DNA of 57,718 bases from positions 1 through 57,718 of the forward strand of contig NZ_JAOAOP010000021.1 of NCBI RefSeq assembly GCF_030398335.1, given 5' to 3'. Source of the stretch: Aquibium sp. A9E412 (GTDB lineage: Bacteria; Pseudomonadota; Alphaproteobacteria; Rhizobiales; Rhizobiaceae). This document shows, one piece after another, positions 38,863 through 47,428 of this stretch. The position numbers were made by a program, and so were the translations under genes. The notes under the pieces are model-generated. The model worked only from the letters and a program-made list of their open reading frames with translations, had not been told where the DNA came from and did not search any database. Each line of letters begins with the position of its first letter. Position 1 is the first letter of the stretch.

Positions 38863-39504
38863 TCATCCGCGCCCTCCGGCCTCGCGCAGGCCGCCATAGA
38901 GCAGCGTGGCGCCGAGCGCGCCGAAGGCGGCGGCGAAGGCGGTCTCGATCCAGCGCGAGAAGCGGCGGTAGGAGCGCATGGCGAAGCCGGCCGAGAAGGC
39001 GAATGCCGAGACGCCGTAGACCAGCAGCGCCGAGAGCGCGGCGAGCGGACCGAAGGCGACGACCTGCCAGCCGTCGAGCCCGGCGCCGAACAGGAAGGCG
39101 CCGACGGCCGCCCACATCAGCGCCGCCTTGGGATTGGTGACGACGACCAGCAGGCCGCGCCGCCAGTCGGCGAAGTCCGAGCCGCGCGCGCCGGCCGACG
39201 GCACCGCCGCCGTGCCGCCGGCGCCGGCCTTGAGTGCCGCGCGCACGGCGAGGAACAGCAGATAGCCGCCGCCGAGCAGCTTCATCGCCGTCATCAGCGG
39301 CGGGAACAGCGCCAGTGCCGCGGCCAGACCGAAGGCCACCAGAACGGCCCAGACCAGCATGCCGGTCGACACGCCGAGCACGGTCATCAGCGCGGCGCGC
39401 CGGCCGCGGCCGAGCGCCGCGCCGACCACGGCCAGGAAGTTCGGGCCGGGGGCGGCCTGCGCCAGCGCCACGCCGAGCAGGGTGAGGGCATAGACCTCGA
39501 TCAT
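38863..39504 (-). CDS. LysE/RhtB family exporter
   Basis: A 213-residue inner-membrane exporter with six predicted spans. The family opening IEVYALTLLGVALAQAAPGPNFLAVVGAALGRGRRAALM and the KLLGGGYLLFLAVRAAL segment are clear, as is NPKAALMWAAVGAFLF. LysE members export amino acids or similar compounds. It sits inside the pyrimidine operon between the importer's ATPase and permease genes, so a beta-amino acid such as beta-alanine or beta-aminoisobutyrate is a sensible guess, not shown by the sequence. Confidence 0.9.
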   Translation of the reverse strand: MIEVYALTLLGVALAQAAPGPNFLAVVGAALGRGRRAALMTVLGVSTGMLVWAVLVAFGLAAALALFPPLMTAMKLLGGGYLLFLAVRAALKAGAGGTAAVPSAGARGSDFADWRRGLLVVVTNPKAALMWAAVGAFLFGAGLDGWQVVAFGPLAALSALLVYGVSAFAFSAGFAMRSYRRFSRWIETAFAAAFGALGATLLYGGLREAGGRG

Positions 39505-39531
39505 CGTGCCGCCTCCTTCGTGGACGGGCCG

Positions 39532-40356
39532 CTACTCATAGCTGTGCCCCGCGCGCAGGCCCTCGCGCACGCGGTGCGCGATCTCGAGGAACTCGGGCGC
39601 CTCGCGGATGTCGAGCGGGCGCTCCTTCGGCAGGGTCGATTCGATGACGTCGGTCACCCGGCCGGGCCTCGGCGACATGACGATGATGCGCGTCGACAGA
39701 TAGACCGCCTCGGGGATCGAGTGGGTGACGAAGCAGATCGTCTTGGTGGTGCGCGCCCACAGCTCGAGAAGCTGCTCGTTGAGGTGGTCGCGGACGATCT
39801 CGTCGAGCGCGCCGAACGGCTCGTCCATCAACAGCAGGTCGGCGTCGAAGGCGAGCGCCCGGGCGATCGAGGCGCGCTGCTGCATGCCGCCGGAAAGCTG
39901 CCAGGGATACTTCTTTTCGAAGCCGGTGAGGTTGACCAGGTCGAGCGTGCGGCGGATGCGCTCGCGCCGCTCGGCGGCCGGATAGCCCATGATCTCGAGC
40001 GGCAGGGCGACGTTGTCCTCGATGCGGCGCCAGGGCAGCAGCCCCGCCGCCTGGAAGACGTAGCCATAGGCGCGGTCGCGGCGCGCCTCCTGCGGCGTGC
40101 GGCCGTTGACCCGGACGGTGCCGGCGGTCGGCGTCTCCAGGTCGGCGACGACGCGCAGGAAGGTCGTCTTGCCGCAGCCCGACGGGCCGATGAAGGAGAC
40201 GAACTCGCCCTTGCCGATCGTCAGGTCGACGCCCGACAGCGCCTCGACCGGCCCGTCGCCGGTCTCGAAGGTGAGGCCGAGCCCGTGCGCCTCGACGACC
40301 GGCCGGCCGGCCTGTCGGGCGGGACTCTCCCTTTCCACGGCGGCTGACACGGTCAT
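39532..40356 (-). CDS. ABC transporter ATP-binding protein (SsuB/TauB-like), pyrimidine-type importer
   Basis: A 274-residue ATPase. Walker A is FIGPSGCGKTTFLRVV, the Q-loop region YGYVFQAAGLLPWRRI, the signature LSGGMQQRASIARAL, Walker B LLLMDEPFGALD, and the switch His is in CFVTHSIPEAVYLS. A ~20-residue hydrophilic tail precedes the domain. It lies 10 bases after the dihydropyrimidinase gene, which links the importer directly to the catabolic enzymes. Confidence 0.93.
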   Translation of the reverse strand: MTVSAAVERESPARQAGRPVVEAHGLGLTFETGDGPVEALSGVDLTIGKGEFVSFIGPSGCGKTTFLRVVADLETPTAGTVRVNGRTPQEARRDRAYGYVFQAAGLLPWRRIEDNVALPLEIMGYPAAERRERIRRTLDLVNLTGFEKKYPWQLSGGMQQRASIARALAFDADLLLMDEPFGALDEIVRDHLNEQLLELWARTTKTICFVTHSIPEAVYLSTRIIVMSPRPGRVTDVIESTLPKERPLDIREAPEFLEIAHRVREGLRAGHSYE

Positions 40357-40366
40357 GCCGCGCCGC

Positions 40367-41818
40367 TCACACGCCGGAGGCCGGAATGCCGCTGCGCTCG
40401 ACCTTGCGCGGCGCGGTCAGCTCCTTCCAGGTGGACAGCGCCCGGTTGACCGGGTTGTGCGGCTCGCGCGGCACGAACTCGCCGTGGCCGGGCTTGGCCT
40501 TCACCGTGCCGTTGTCGACGGCGATCTCGCCGCGCGTCAGCACGTAGCGCGGCAGGCCGGTCACCGCGATGCCCTCGAACACGTTGTAGTCGATGGCCGA
40601 CTGCTGGCTCTCGGCCGAGATCGTCTTCGAGCGCTCGGGATCCCAGACCACGATGTCGGCGTCGGCGCCCTCGACGATGGCGCCCTTGCGCGGATACATG
40701 TTGAGGATCTTGGCGATGTTGGTGGAGGTGACGGCGACGAACTCGTTCATCGTCAGCCGGCCGGTCCTGACGCCGTAGGTCCACAGCACCGGCATGCGGT
40801 CCTCCAGACCGCCGGTGCCGTTCGGGATCTTGGTGAAGTCGCCGACGCCCATGCGCTTCTGCTCGGTGGAGAAGGCGCAGTGGTCGGTCGCCACGACCTG
40901 CAGCGAGCCGGCCGACAGCCCCGCCCACAGCGAATCCTGATGCGCCTTGTTGCGGAAGGGCGGGCTCATCACGCGGCGCGCGGCGTGGTCCCAGTCGGGA
41001 TTGGCGTATTCGCTCTCGTCGAGCACCAGGTGCTGGATCAGCGGCTCGCCGAAGACGCGCATGCCCTTCTGCCGGGCCCGGCGGATCGCCTCGTGCGACT
41101 GCTCGCAGGAGGTGTGCACGACATAGAGCGGGCTGCCGGCCATGTCGGCGATCATGATGGCGCGGTTGGTCGCCTCGCCCTCGACCTCGGGCGGGCGCGA
41201 ATAGGCGTGCGCCTCCGGCCCGTCATTGCCGGCCGCCAGAAGCTTCTGCTGCAGGCCGGCCACCACGTCGCCGTTCTCCGCGTGCACCAGCGGCAGGGCG
41301 CCGAGCTCGGCGCAGCGCTGGAAGGAGGCGTACATCTCGTCGTCCTCCACCATCAGCGCGCCCTTGTAGGCCATGAAGTGCTTGAAGGAGGTGATGCCGC
41401 GCTCGACCACCTCGGGCATCTCGTTGAAGACCTGCTCGCCCCACCAGGTGATCGCCATGTGGAAGGCGTAGTCGCAGCACGCCCTGGTCGACTTGTTGTC
41501 CCACATCTGGATCGCCTCGAGCAGCGACTGGCCGGGCGAGGGCAGGCAGAAGTCGACCACCGTCGTGGTGCCGCCCGACAGCGCGGCGCGCGTGCCGCTC
41601 TCGAAGTCGTCGGTCGAGTAGGTGCCCATGAAGGGCATCTCGAGATGGGTGTGCGGGTCGATGCCGCCGGGCATGACGTAGCAGCCGGTGGCGTCGAGCT
41701 CGTGGTCGCCGTGCAGGTCCGGGCCGATGGCGACGATCTTGTCGTGCTTGACCAGAACGTCGGCCTTCCAGGTCCGGTCGGCGGTGACGATGGTTCCGTT
41801 CTTGATCACCTTGGACAT
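40367..41818 (-). CDS. Dihydropyrimidinase (D-hydantoinase family)
   Basis: A 483-residue zinc amidohydrolase that opens dihydrouracil or dihydrothymine to the N-carbamoyl-beta-amino acid. Metal-binding residues are visible: HTHLEMPF, the carboxylated Lys in SFKHFMAYKGALM, LVHAENGD, LYVVHTS and VVATDHCAFS. TRLTMNEFVAV and ADADIVVWDPE are conserved in the family, and length is typical. The ATG at 41818 starts the short beta-sandwich MSKVIKNGTIVTADRTWKAD after AAGGGGAACGCA. It follows the amidohydrolase gene and works after PreTA. Confidence 0.95.
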   Translation of the reverse strand: MSKVIKNGTIVTADRTWKADVLVKHDKIVAIGPDLHGDHELDATGCYVMPGGIDPHTHLEMPFMGTYSTDDFESGTRAALSGGTTTVVDFCLPSPGQSLLEAIQMWDNKSTRACCDYAFHMAITWWGEQVFNEMPEVVERGITSFKHFMAYKGALMVEDDEMYASFQRCAELGALPLVHAENGDVVAGLQQKLLAAGNDGPEAHAYSRPPEVEGEATNRAIMIADMAGSPLYVVHTSCEQSHEAIRRARQKGMRVFGEPLIQHLVLDESEYANPDWDHAARRVMSPPFRNKAHQDSLWAGLSAGSLQVVATDHCAFSTEQKRMGVGDFTKIPNGTGGLEDRMPVLWTYGVRTGRLTMNEFVAVTSTNIAKILNMYPRKGAIVEGADADIVVWDPERSKTISAESQQSAIDYNVFEGIAVTGLPRYVLTRGEIAVDNGTVKAKPGHGEFVPREPHNPVNRALSTWKELTAPRKVERSGIPASGV

Positions 41819-42040
41819 TGCGTTCCCCTTGTCTTTTTGGCTGCTCGGGCGGGCGGCGTCGGCGGCGCATCGGGCCGGCCCGCGGAGCGTCTGATCGTCT
41901 CTTCCGCCGCTCAGCCGGCCGATCGTCGCGCCGTTGGCGGCCTGGCGTTCCTCCATCATGGGCGGCGATGGCCCCGCGGCCCGGTCCGGGGCATCGCGAT
42001 CGCCATGCGCGCCGGGCGCATTATCGGTCCGCGCCGCGCC

Positions 42041-43291
42041 TCATTCAACGATCCCGGCCGTCTCGACCACGGCGTGGAACAGCACGTCGGCGCCCGCCTT
42101 GGCCCATTCGGGAAAGATCTCCTCCGCCTCGTTGTGCGACAGGCCGTCGACGCACGGGCACATCACCATCGCCGTCGGTGCCACGCGGCTGATCCAGCAG
42201 GCGTCGTGGCCGGCGCCGGAAATGATGTTGCGGTGCGAATAGCCGAGCCGCTCGGCCGCGCCGCGGATCGCCGCCACGCAGTCGGCGTCGAATTCCACCG
42301 GATCGAAGCCGCCGACCTTCTCGAACTCCACGCCGAGCCCCATCTCCTCGCAGATCGCCTTGCCCTCCTCGCGCAGGCGGCTTTCCATCGCCTTGATGAC
42401 GGCGAGATCGGGCGAGCGGAAGTCGACCGTGAACACCGCCTTGCCGGGGATCACGTTGCGCGAGTTGGGATAGACGTCGATGTGGCCGGCCGCGCCCACC
42501 GCGTCGGGCTTGTGGCTCCAGGCGATCTCGTCGACGAGCTGCAGCAGCCGGGCCATGCCGAGGCCGGCGTTCTTGCGCATCGGCATCGGCGTCGAGCCGG
42601 TGTGGCTGTCCTTGCCGGTGATCGTCACCTGCGTCCAGGACAGCCCCTGGCCGTGCGTCACGACGCCGATGTCCTTGCCCTCGGCCTCGAGGATCGGACC
42701 CTGCTCGATGTGCAGCTCGAAGAAGGCGTGCATCTTGCGCGCGCCGACCGTCTCCTCGCCGCGCCAGCCGATGCGCTCGAGCTCGTCGCCGAAGCGCTTG
42801 CCCGCGGCGTCGGTGCGGTCATAGGCCCAGTCCTGCTCGTGCACGCCGGCAAACACGCCGGAGGCGAGCATCGCCGGGGCGAAGCGCGTGCCTTCCTCGT
42901 TGGTCCAGTTGGTGACGACGATCGGATGCCTGGTGCGGATGTCGAGATCGTTGAGCGTGCGCACGATCTCGAGCCCGGCCAGCACGCCGAGCACGCCGTC
43001 ATACTTGCCGCCGGTCGGCTGGGTGTCGAGATGCGAGCCGACATAGACGGGCAGGGCGTCGGGGTCGGTGCCGGGCCGGGTCATGAACATGTTGCCCATG
43101 GTGTCGACGCCCATCGACAGGCCGGCCTCCTCGCACCAGCGCTGGAAGAGGCTGCGGCCCTCGCCGTCCTCGTCGGTCAGCGTCTGGCGGTTGTTGCCGC
43201 CGGCCACGCCCGGGCCGATCTTGGCCATCTCCATCAGCGCCTCCCACAGCCGATCGGAGTTGATGCGCAAGTTCTCGCCGGGTGCGGCCAT
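42041..43291 (-). CDS. N-carbamoyl-beta-alanine amidohydrolase (M20-type Zn hydrolase)
   Basis: A 416-residue member of the allantoate amidohydrolase/beta-ureidopropionase branch of M20. Metal ligands appear in YVGSHLDTQPTGGKYDGVLG, NWTNEEGTRFAPAML, FELHIEQGPILE and MCPCVDGLSHNEAEE. The dimerisation domain contains GKDSHTGSTPMPMRKNAG. In this operon it should cleave N-carbamoyl-beta-alanine or its methyl homologue to the beta-amino acid, CO2 and ammonia. Allantoate or hydantoin-derived substrates are alternatives on sequence alone. The ATG at 43291 follows GGAGGGAACGA. Confidence 0.94.
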   Translation of the reverse strand: MAAPGENLRINSDRLWEALMEMAKIGPGVAGGNNRQTLTDEDGEGRSLFQRWCEEAGLSMGVDTMGNMFMTRPGTDPDALPVYVGSHLDTQPTGGKYDGVLGVLAGLEIVRTLNDLDIRTRHPIVVTNWTNEEGTRFAPAMLASGVFAGVHEQDWAYDRTDAAGKRFGDELERIGWRGEETVGARKMHAFFELHIEQGPILEAEGKDIGVVTHGQGLSWTQVTITGKDSHTGSTPMPMRKNAGLGMARLLQLVDEIAWSHKPDAVGAAGHIDVYPNSRNVIPGKAVFTVDFRSPDLAVIKAMESRLREEGKAICEEMGLGVEFEKVGGFDPVEFDADCVAAIRGAAERLGYSHRNIISGAGHDACWISRVAPTAMVMCPCVDGLSHNEAEEIFPEWAKAGADVLFHAVVETAGIVE

Positions 43292-43316
43292 TCGTTCCCT
43301 CCAGGTCCCAGTCCAG

Positions 43317-43413
43317 TGCGCTTCCTGGCGAAGTGGATACCGGCTCGCCGTCCGGAAACGCGTCAAAACAACAAGTTGGAGCCGATCTGCGATTCCACGA
43401 AAGGCAGACGGCT
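43317..43413 (+). repeat. Dispersed two-hairpin intergenic element, copy 5
   Basis: Same orientation as the reference. It contains CTGGCGAAGTGGATACCGG, the linker CAACAAGTTGGAGCCGATCT and the right arm GGCAGACGGCT. It fills the gap between cupin and amidohydrolase genes inside the operon. Its right edge CTAG gives the cupin gene its TAG stop. Confidence 0.82.
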
Positions 43414-43704
43414 CTAGGGTTTCAGTTCCACTTCCACGAAGGCCATCGGCGCCTCGCCGGCATTGACCACGTTGTGTTCGATGCCGGCGTCGCGGCGGTA
43501 GCTGACGCCGGCCTCCATGTCTGCGCGGCGCTCGTCGCCGCCCGGCTCCTCGAGCAGGAAGCGGCACGGCGTCAGCGTGGTGACCACGTAGTCGAGGCCG
43601 TGCCGGTGCCAGCCGGTCTCGCCACCCGGCGGGAAGTCCCACCGGGTGACGCGCACGCGATCGTCGTCGATCAGCACGCTGTGGCTGGCCTTGGGTCGCG
43701 TCAT
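43414..43704 (-). CDS. Small cupin-domain protein
   Basis: A 96-residue single cupin barrel. Motif 1 is GGETGWHRHGLDYVVTTLTPCRF with two His that could bind metal. Motif 2 is reduced to RRDAGIEHNVVNAGEAPMAFVEVEL with one His. It starts 7 bases after the aminotransferase gene, so it belongs to the pyrimidine operon. Its role is unknown; removing a reactive intermediate such as malonate semialdehyde is only a guess. Its stop codon is supplied by the CTAG edge of repeat copy 5. Confidence 0.82.
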   Translation of the reverse strand: MTRPKASHSVLIDDDRVRVTRWDFPPGGETGWHRHGLDYVVTTLTPCRFLLEEPGGDERRADMEAGVSYRRDAGIEHNVVNAGEAPMAFVEVELKP

Positions 43705-43711
43705 CGCCGTC

Positions 43712-45040
43712 TCACTCCACCTCGCCGAGCACGGTGCGCACGCAGTCGACCAGCTCGTCGATCTGGCCCTTCTCGACGATCAGCGGCGGCGACAGGGCGA
43801 TGATGTCGCCGGTCGTGCGGATCAGGCAGCCCTTCTCGAAGGCCTTCACGAAGGCGGAGAAGGCGCGCTTGGTCGGCTGGCCGGCGAGCGGCTCGAGCTC
43901 GATGGCGCCGACCAGGCCGATGTTGCGCACGTCGATGACGTGCGGCGCGTCCTTGAGCGCGTGCAGCGCGTCCTCCCAGTAGGGGGCGAGCTCGGCGCCG
44001 CGCGTCAGCAGGCCCTCTTCCTTGTAGGTGTCGAGGGTCGCCAGCGCGGCGGCCGAGGCGATCGGGTTGCCCGAATAGGTGTAGCCGTGGAAGAACTCGA
44101 TCAGGTGCTCCGGCCCCTGCATGAAGGCGTCGTGGATCTCCTTCTTCACGAACACCGCGCCCATCGGGATGACGCCGTTGGTGACGCCCTTGGCGGTGAT
44201 CATGATGTCCGGCACGATGCCGAAATAGTCCGAGCCGAACGGCGTGCCGAGGCGGCCGAAGCCGGTGATGACCTCGTCGAAGATCAGCAGGATGCCGTGC
44301 TTGTCGCAGATCTCGCGCAGCCGCTTGAGATAGCCCTTCGGCGGGATCAGCACGCCGGTCGAGCCGGCGACCGGCTCGACGATCACCGCTGCCACGGTCG
44401 AGGCGTCGTGCAGGGCGACGATGCGCTCCAGCTCGTCGGCGAGGTCGGCGCCGTGCTCGGGCTCGCCGCGGGTGAAGGCGTTCTTCTGCGGCAGGTGGGT
44501 GTGCGGCAGATGGTCGACGCCGGTCAAGAGCGTGCCGAACATCTTGCGGTTGGCGACGATGCCGCCGACCGAGATGCCGCCGAAATTGACGCCGTGATAG
44601 CCGCGCTCGCGGCCGACCAGGCGGAAGCGGGAGCCGTCGCCGCGGGCGCGGTGATAGGCGAGCGCGATCTTCAGCGCGGTCTCGACCGATTCGGAGCCCG
44701 AATTGGTGAAGAAGACGTGCTCCAGGCCCTCCGGCGCGACGTCGACCAGCCGGTTGGCGAGCTCGAAGACGATCGGGTGGCCCATCTGGAAGGCCGGCGC
44801 ATAGTCGAGCTCGGCCGCCTGGGTCTGGATCGCCTCGGTGATCTTCGGCCGGCAGTGGCCGGCGTTGACGCACCACAGTCCGGCCGTGCCGTCGAGGATC
44901 TTGCGGCCGTCGTCGGACGTGTAGTGCATGTCCTTGGCCGACACCAGCATGCGTGGCGCCTGCTTGAACTGCCGGTTGGCGGTGAACGGCATCCAGAATG
45001 CGCGCAGATCGTTCGGCTTTACATTGAGCCGGTTGGACAT
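43712..45040 (-). CDS. Omega-amino acid:pyruvate aminotransferase (beta-alanine transaminase)
   Basis: A 442-residue class III PLP aminotransferase. Cofactor-binding features are FFTNSGSESVETALKIAL, the Asp in LLIFDEVITGFGRLG and the Schiff-base Lys in IMITAKGVTNGVIPMGAV. FWMPFTANRQFK near the N-terminus and the GLWCVNAGHCRP stretch are typical of beta-alanine:pyruvate transaminases. It would convert beta-alanine or beta-aminoisobutyrate to the semialdehyde. It heads the long minus-strand operon and is divergent from rutR. Confidence 0.94.
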   Translation of the reverse strand: MSNRLNVKPNDLRAFWMPFTANRQFKQAPRMLVSAKDMHYTSDDGRKILDGTAGLWCVNAGHCRPKITEAIQTQAAELDYAPAFQMGHPIVFELANRLVDVAPEGLEHVFFTNSGSESVETALKIALAYHRARGDGSRFRLVGRERGYHGVNFGGISVGGIVANRKMFGTLLTGVDHLPHTHLPQKNAFTRGEPEHGADLADELERIVALHDASTVAAVIVEPVAGSTGVLIPPKGYLKRLREICDKHGILLIFDEVITGFGRLGTPFGSDYFGIVPDIMITAKGVTNGVIPMGAVFVKKEIHDAFMQGPEHLIEFFHGYTYSGNPIASAAALATLDTYKEEGLLTRGAELAPYWEDALHALKDAPHVIDVRNIGLVGAIELEPLAGQPTKRAFSAFVKAFEKGCLIRTTGDIIALSPPLIVEKGQIDELVDCVRTVLGEVE

Positions 45041-45115
45041 GACCAAGCCTCCGTTGATTTCCCCATTGTCCCGGCCAAAGCTTGGTTTCGGCGGCGAAGT
45101 CGTGCTACGCAAAAT

Positions 45116-45131
45116 TTGACCGTTTGGACAA
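45116..45131. promoter_or_regulatory. RutR operator between aminotransferase and rutR
   Basis: TTGACCGTTTGGACAA matches 12 of 14 fixed positions of the E. coli RutR box TTGACCAnnTGGTCAA. It lies 75 bases from the aminotransferase start and 125 from rutR, so it can control both directions. The upstream 13 bases CAAAATTTGACCG are repeated before preT. Confidence 0.75.
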
Positions 45132-45255
45132 ACGTTAACACCGCCATGTGGGCGGTCAAGTGGCATCGTAGGGAATTGGGCCCGGCCCTTCGCGCACCAC
45201 ACAACGCAAGGGAATGGGCCAGGCGGGACCCCCGCCGGCGCGTGCGGAGGACGCC

Positions 45256-45888
45256 TTGGACGAGACCGTGAAACCGCGGCGCACCCGCATCCAGCGCGAG
45301 AAGCGCGACCTGATCCTGGCGGCCGCGCTCGAGGTGTTCTCCACCCACGGCTTCCGCGGCTCGACGGTCGACCAGATCGCCGAGGCGGCCGGCATGTCGA
45401 AGCCCAACCTGCTCTACTACTTCCGCAACAAGGAGGACATCCACGCGACGCTGATCGCCCGGCTGCTCGACACCTGGCTGGCGCCGCTGCGCGAGATGGA
45501 CCCCGAGGGCGATCCGATGAGCGAGATCCGCTCCTACATCCGGCGCAAGATCGAGATGGCGCGCGACTTCCCGCGCGAAAGCCGGCTGTTCGCCAACGAG
45601 ATGCTGCAGGGCGCGCCGCGCATCATGGCGATGCTGGAGGGCGAGCTGAAGCCGCTGGTCGACGAGAAGGCCAAGGTGCTGACCGGCTGGATGCGGCAGG
45701 GGCGGCTTGCCCGCGTCGATCCCTACCACCTGATCTTCTCGATCTGGGCGACGACGCAGCATTACGCCGATTTCGACGTCCAGGTGCGCGCCGTGCTGGG
45801 GCCCGACCGCGGCGGCGAGGGACGCTTCGAGGATGCCGCGCGCTTTCTCGAGCAGCTCTACATGGGCGGGCTGGCCGCCAGGGGCTGA
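45256..45888 (+). CDS. rutR: TetR-family pyrimidine regulator RutR
   Basis: A 210-residue TetR regulator; RutR senses uracil or thymine. The DNA-binding domain reads ILAAALEVFSTHGFRGSTVDQIAEAAGMSKPNLLYYFRNKEDI. The ligand domain closely follows E. coli RutR: LDTWLAPLREMD, MARDFPRESRLFANEMLQGAPRIM and DPYHLIFSIWATTQHYADFDVQV. TTG at 45256 is chosen because GGAGG lies 5 bases before it and the length then matches E. coli RutR (212). An ATG 14 codons upstream has AAGGGA touching it. It is divergent from the catabolic operon. Confidence 0.92.
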   Translation: MDETVKPRRTRIQREKRDLILAAALEVFSTHGFRGSTVDQIAEAAGMSKPNLLYYFRNKEDIHATLIARLLDTWLAPLREMDPEGDPMSEIRSYIRRKIEMARDFPRESRLFANEMLQGAPRIMAMLEGELKPLVDEKAKVLTGWMRQGRLARVDPYHLIFSIWATTQHYADFDVQVRAVLGPDRGGEGRFEDAARFLEQLYMGGLAARG

Positions 45889-45964
45889 GCCGCGCCGCCG
45901 GCATGCGGCACGACCGCGTCCGGGCGCGCCGGGGCAGGAGAGGGCGACGAGGGCGGAGAACGGA

Positions 45965-46819
45965 ATGAGCGAGACGCCGAACGCCGCGCAGGCGGAATTC
46001 TGGAACGCCCAGCCGGGGCGCAACTGGGTCGCCCACCAGGACGATCTCGACGCGCTGCACGCGGCGGTGACGGAGCTGCTGCTCGAAGCCGCCGCGCCGC
46101 GGCCGGGCGAGAGCGTGCTCGACGTCGGCTGCGGCGCCGGCGCCTCGAGCTTCGCCGTCGCCGAGGCGGTCGGCCCGAACGGCCGTGTGCACGGCATCGA
46201 CATCTCCGCGCCGCTGCTGGCCAGGGCGGAGGCGCGCCAGGCGGCGGGCGCGGCCGGCGATGTCGCCTTCACGCTCGCCGACGCGCAGGTCCATCCGTTC
46301 GAGGCGGGCGGCTACGATCTCGTGGTGTCGCGCTTCGGGCTGATGTTCTTCGCCGACCCGCCGGCCGCCTTCGCCAACATCCGCAAGGGCCTGCGGGCCG
46401 GCGGCCGCATCGTCTTCGTCGCCTGGGCCGGGCCGCAGCACAATCCGTGGTTCGCCGCGCCGCAGGCGCATGCCGAGGCGCGGCTCGGGCCGGCCGCGCC
46501 GAGCGCGCCGGAGGCGCCCGGCCCGATGGCCTTCCGCGACGCCGAGCGCGTCTGCGCCATCCTGGCGGCGGCCGGCTTCGCCGCACCGCAAGGCAGGGCG
46601 GTCGACATCGCGCTGCACCATCCCGGCGGGCTGGAGGCGGTGATGGGCATCGTGCCGCATGTCGGGCCGATCGCGCGCATGCTGCGCGAAAAGGACGGCA
46701 CGCAGGATGACCGGGCGGCGATCCTCGCGGCCATCGCCGAGGATTTCGCCCGCTACCGCACGCCGGACGGCATCCGCATTCCGGCGCGGGTGCATCTGTT
46801 CACGGCGGGCAATCCGTAA
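45965..46819 (+). CDS. Class I SAM-dependent methyltransferase
   Basis: A 284-residue methyltransferase with the Rossmann-like fold. Motif I is VLDVGCGAGASSFAVAEAVG, the acidic residue after strand 2 lies in GIDISAPLLARAE, and motif post-I/II include YDLVVSRFGLMFFADPPAAFANI and LRAGGRIVFVAWAG. The substrate cannot be told; this Methyltransf_11/25 group includes quinone, sterol and small-molecule enzymes. It follows rutR by 76 bases on the same strand with its own ribosome-binding site, and converges on the frameshifted thioesterase. Confidence 0.87.
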   Translation: MSETPNAAQAEFWNAQPGRNWVAHQDDLDALHAAVTELLLEAAAPRPGESVLDVGCGAGASSFAVAEAVGPNGRVHGIDISAPLLARAEARQAAGAAGDVAFTLADAQVHPFEAGGYDLVVSRFGLMFFADPPAAFANIRKGLRAGGRIVFVAWAGPQHNPWFAAPQAHAEARLGPAAPSAPEAPGPMAFRDAERVCAILAAAGFAAPQGRAVDIALHHPGGLEAVMGIVPHVGPIARMLREKDGTQDDRAAILAAIAEDFARYRTPDGIRIPARVHLFTAGNP

Positions 46820-46843
46820 CCGCCGGTGCCACGGCGGCCGCGA

Positions 46844-47262
46844 TCAGTCCTCGAGATAGGCGAAGGCGCTGGTTGCGCTCACCGCGGTGCGGTCGTCGCC
46901 CTGCGCGCGCATCTCGACGCGCGTATAGGCCATGCGCCGGCCGTTCGACAGCACCGCGACGCGGATCGCCACCGGGCCGGCTTGAGCGGGCGGATGAAGT
47001 GGGTCGTCAGGTCGACCGTGGTGCACACGCGGAAGCGGCCGTTCAGCGCGGCCAGCGTGACCACCGCGCAGGTGTCGGCGGCCGAGGCCGTCGCCTGGCC
47101 GCAGATCACGCCGCCGACATGCACCAGGCGCGGGTTCTGCGGCAGCAGGAAGTCGCCGCCGGCGGCGTCGAAGCCGAGGGGCTCGAGCCCCAGATCGACG
47201 ATCCAGGGGGCGAACACGTCGGTCAGCGTGCGGCGGGCGTCCTCGACGGTGAAGGCGGTCAC
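46844..47262 (-). pseudogene. PaaI/4HBT-type thioesterase with a frameshift
   Basis: A hotdog thioesterase gene split by a one-base loss. The first frame (GTG start at 47262 after AAGGAG) reads to VDLTTHFIRPLKP, including PRLVHVGGVICGQATASAADT. The rest of the domain, GPVAIRVAVLSNGRRMAYTRVEMRAQ to the end AFAYLED, is in another frame. The switch lies in the C/G-rich run near 46973-46981. Repairing one base gives about 139 residues, a normal length. It may be a real pseudogene, a programmed slip or a sequencing error. It is divergent from paaA. Confidence 0.75.
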
Positions 47263-47278
47263 GGGCGGCTCCTTGTCG

Positions 47279-47317
47279 TGTTACGAAATCTTGATTTCCG
47301 GGTCGTGTTTTGTTACA
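47279..47317. promoter_or_regulatory. Inverted repeat in the paaA control region
   Basis: TGTTACGAAA (47279-47288) and TTTTGTTACA (47308-47317) are inverted arms that match at 8 of 10 positions with 19 bases between. A candidate -35 TTGATT (47291-47296) lies between the arms, and A/T-rich TACATATTAA follows as a poor -10. The long-spaced palindrome recalls the architecture known for PaaX sites in E. coli, although the bases differ. Confidence 0.55.
47280..47293. promoter_or_regulatory. Motif shared by the two phenylacetate promoters (candidate PaaX site), copy 2
   Basis: GTTACGAAATCTTG agrees with GTTGCGAAAACTTG at 27347-27360 at 12 of 14 positions, 20 kb away. In both cases the last three bases open the -35 box. 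Confidence 0.55.
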
Positions 47318-47428
47318 TATTAAGGGCGTGCCGCAAGGCGCGGGTTCGCGCGCGCCCGTCAGCACCCGGCAAGAGGCGGGCAACGGGCGCCGCCCGCGCG
47401 GTGCCGGCCGCACAGTGGAGGACAGCGC

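Noticed and set aside
41819-42040. A separate promoter or RutR site between amidohydrolase and dihydropyrimidinase genes
   Set aside because: No TTGACC-like box or convincing -35/-10 pair was found in this 222-base gap, so read-through from the aminotransferase promoter is assumed.
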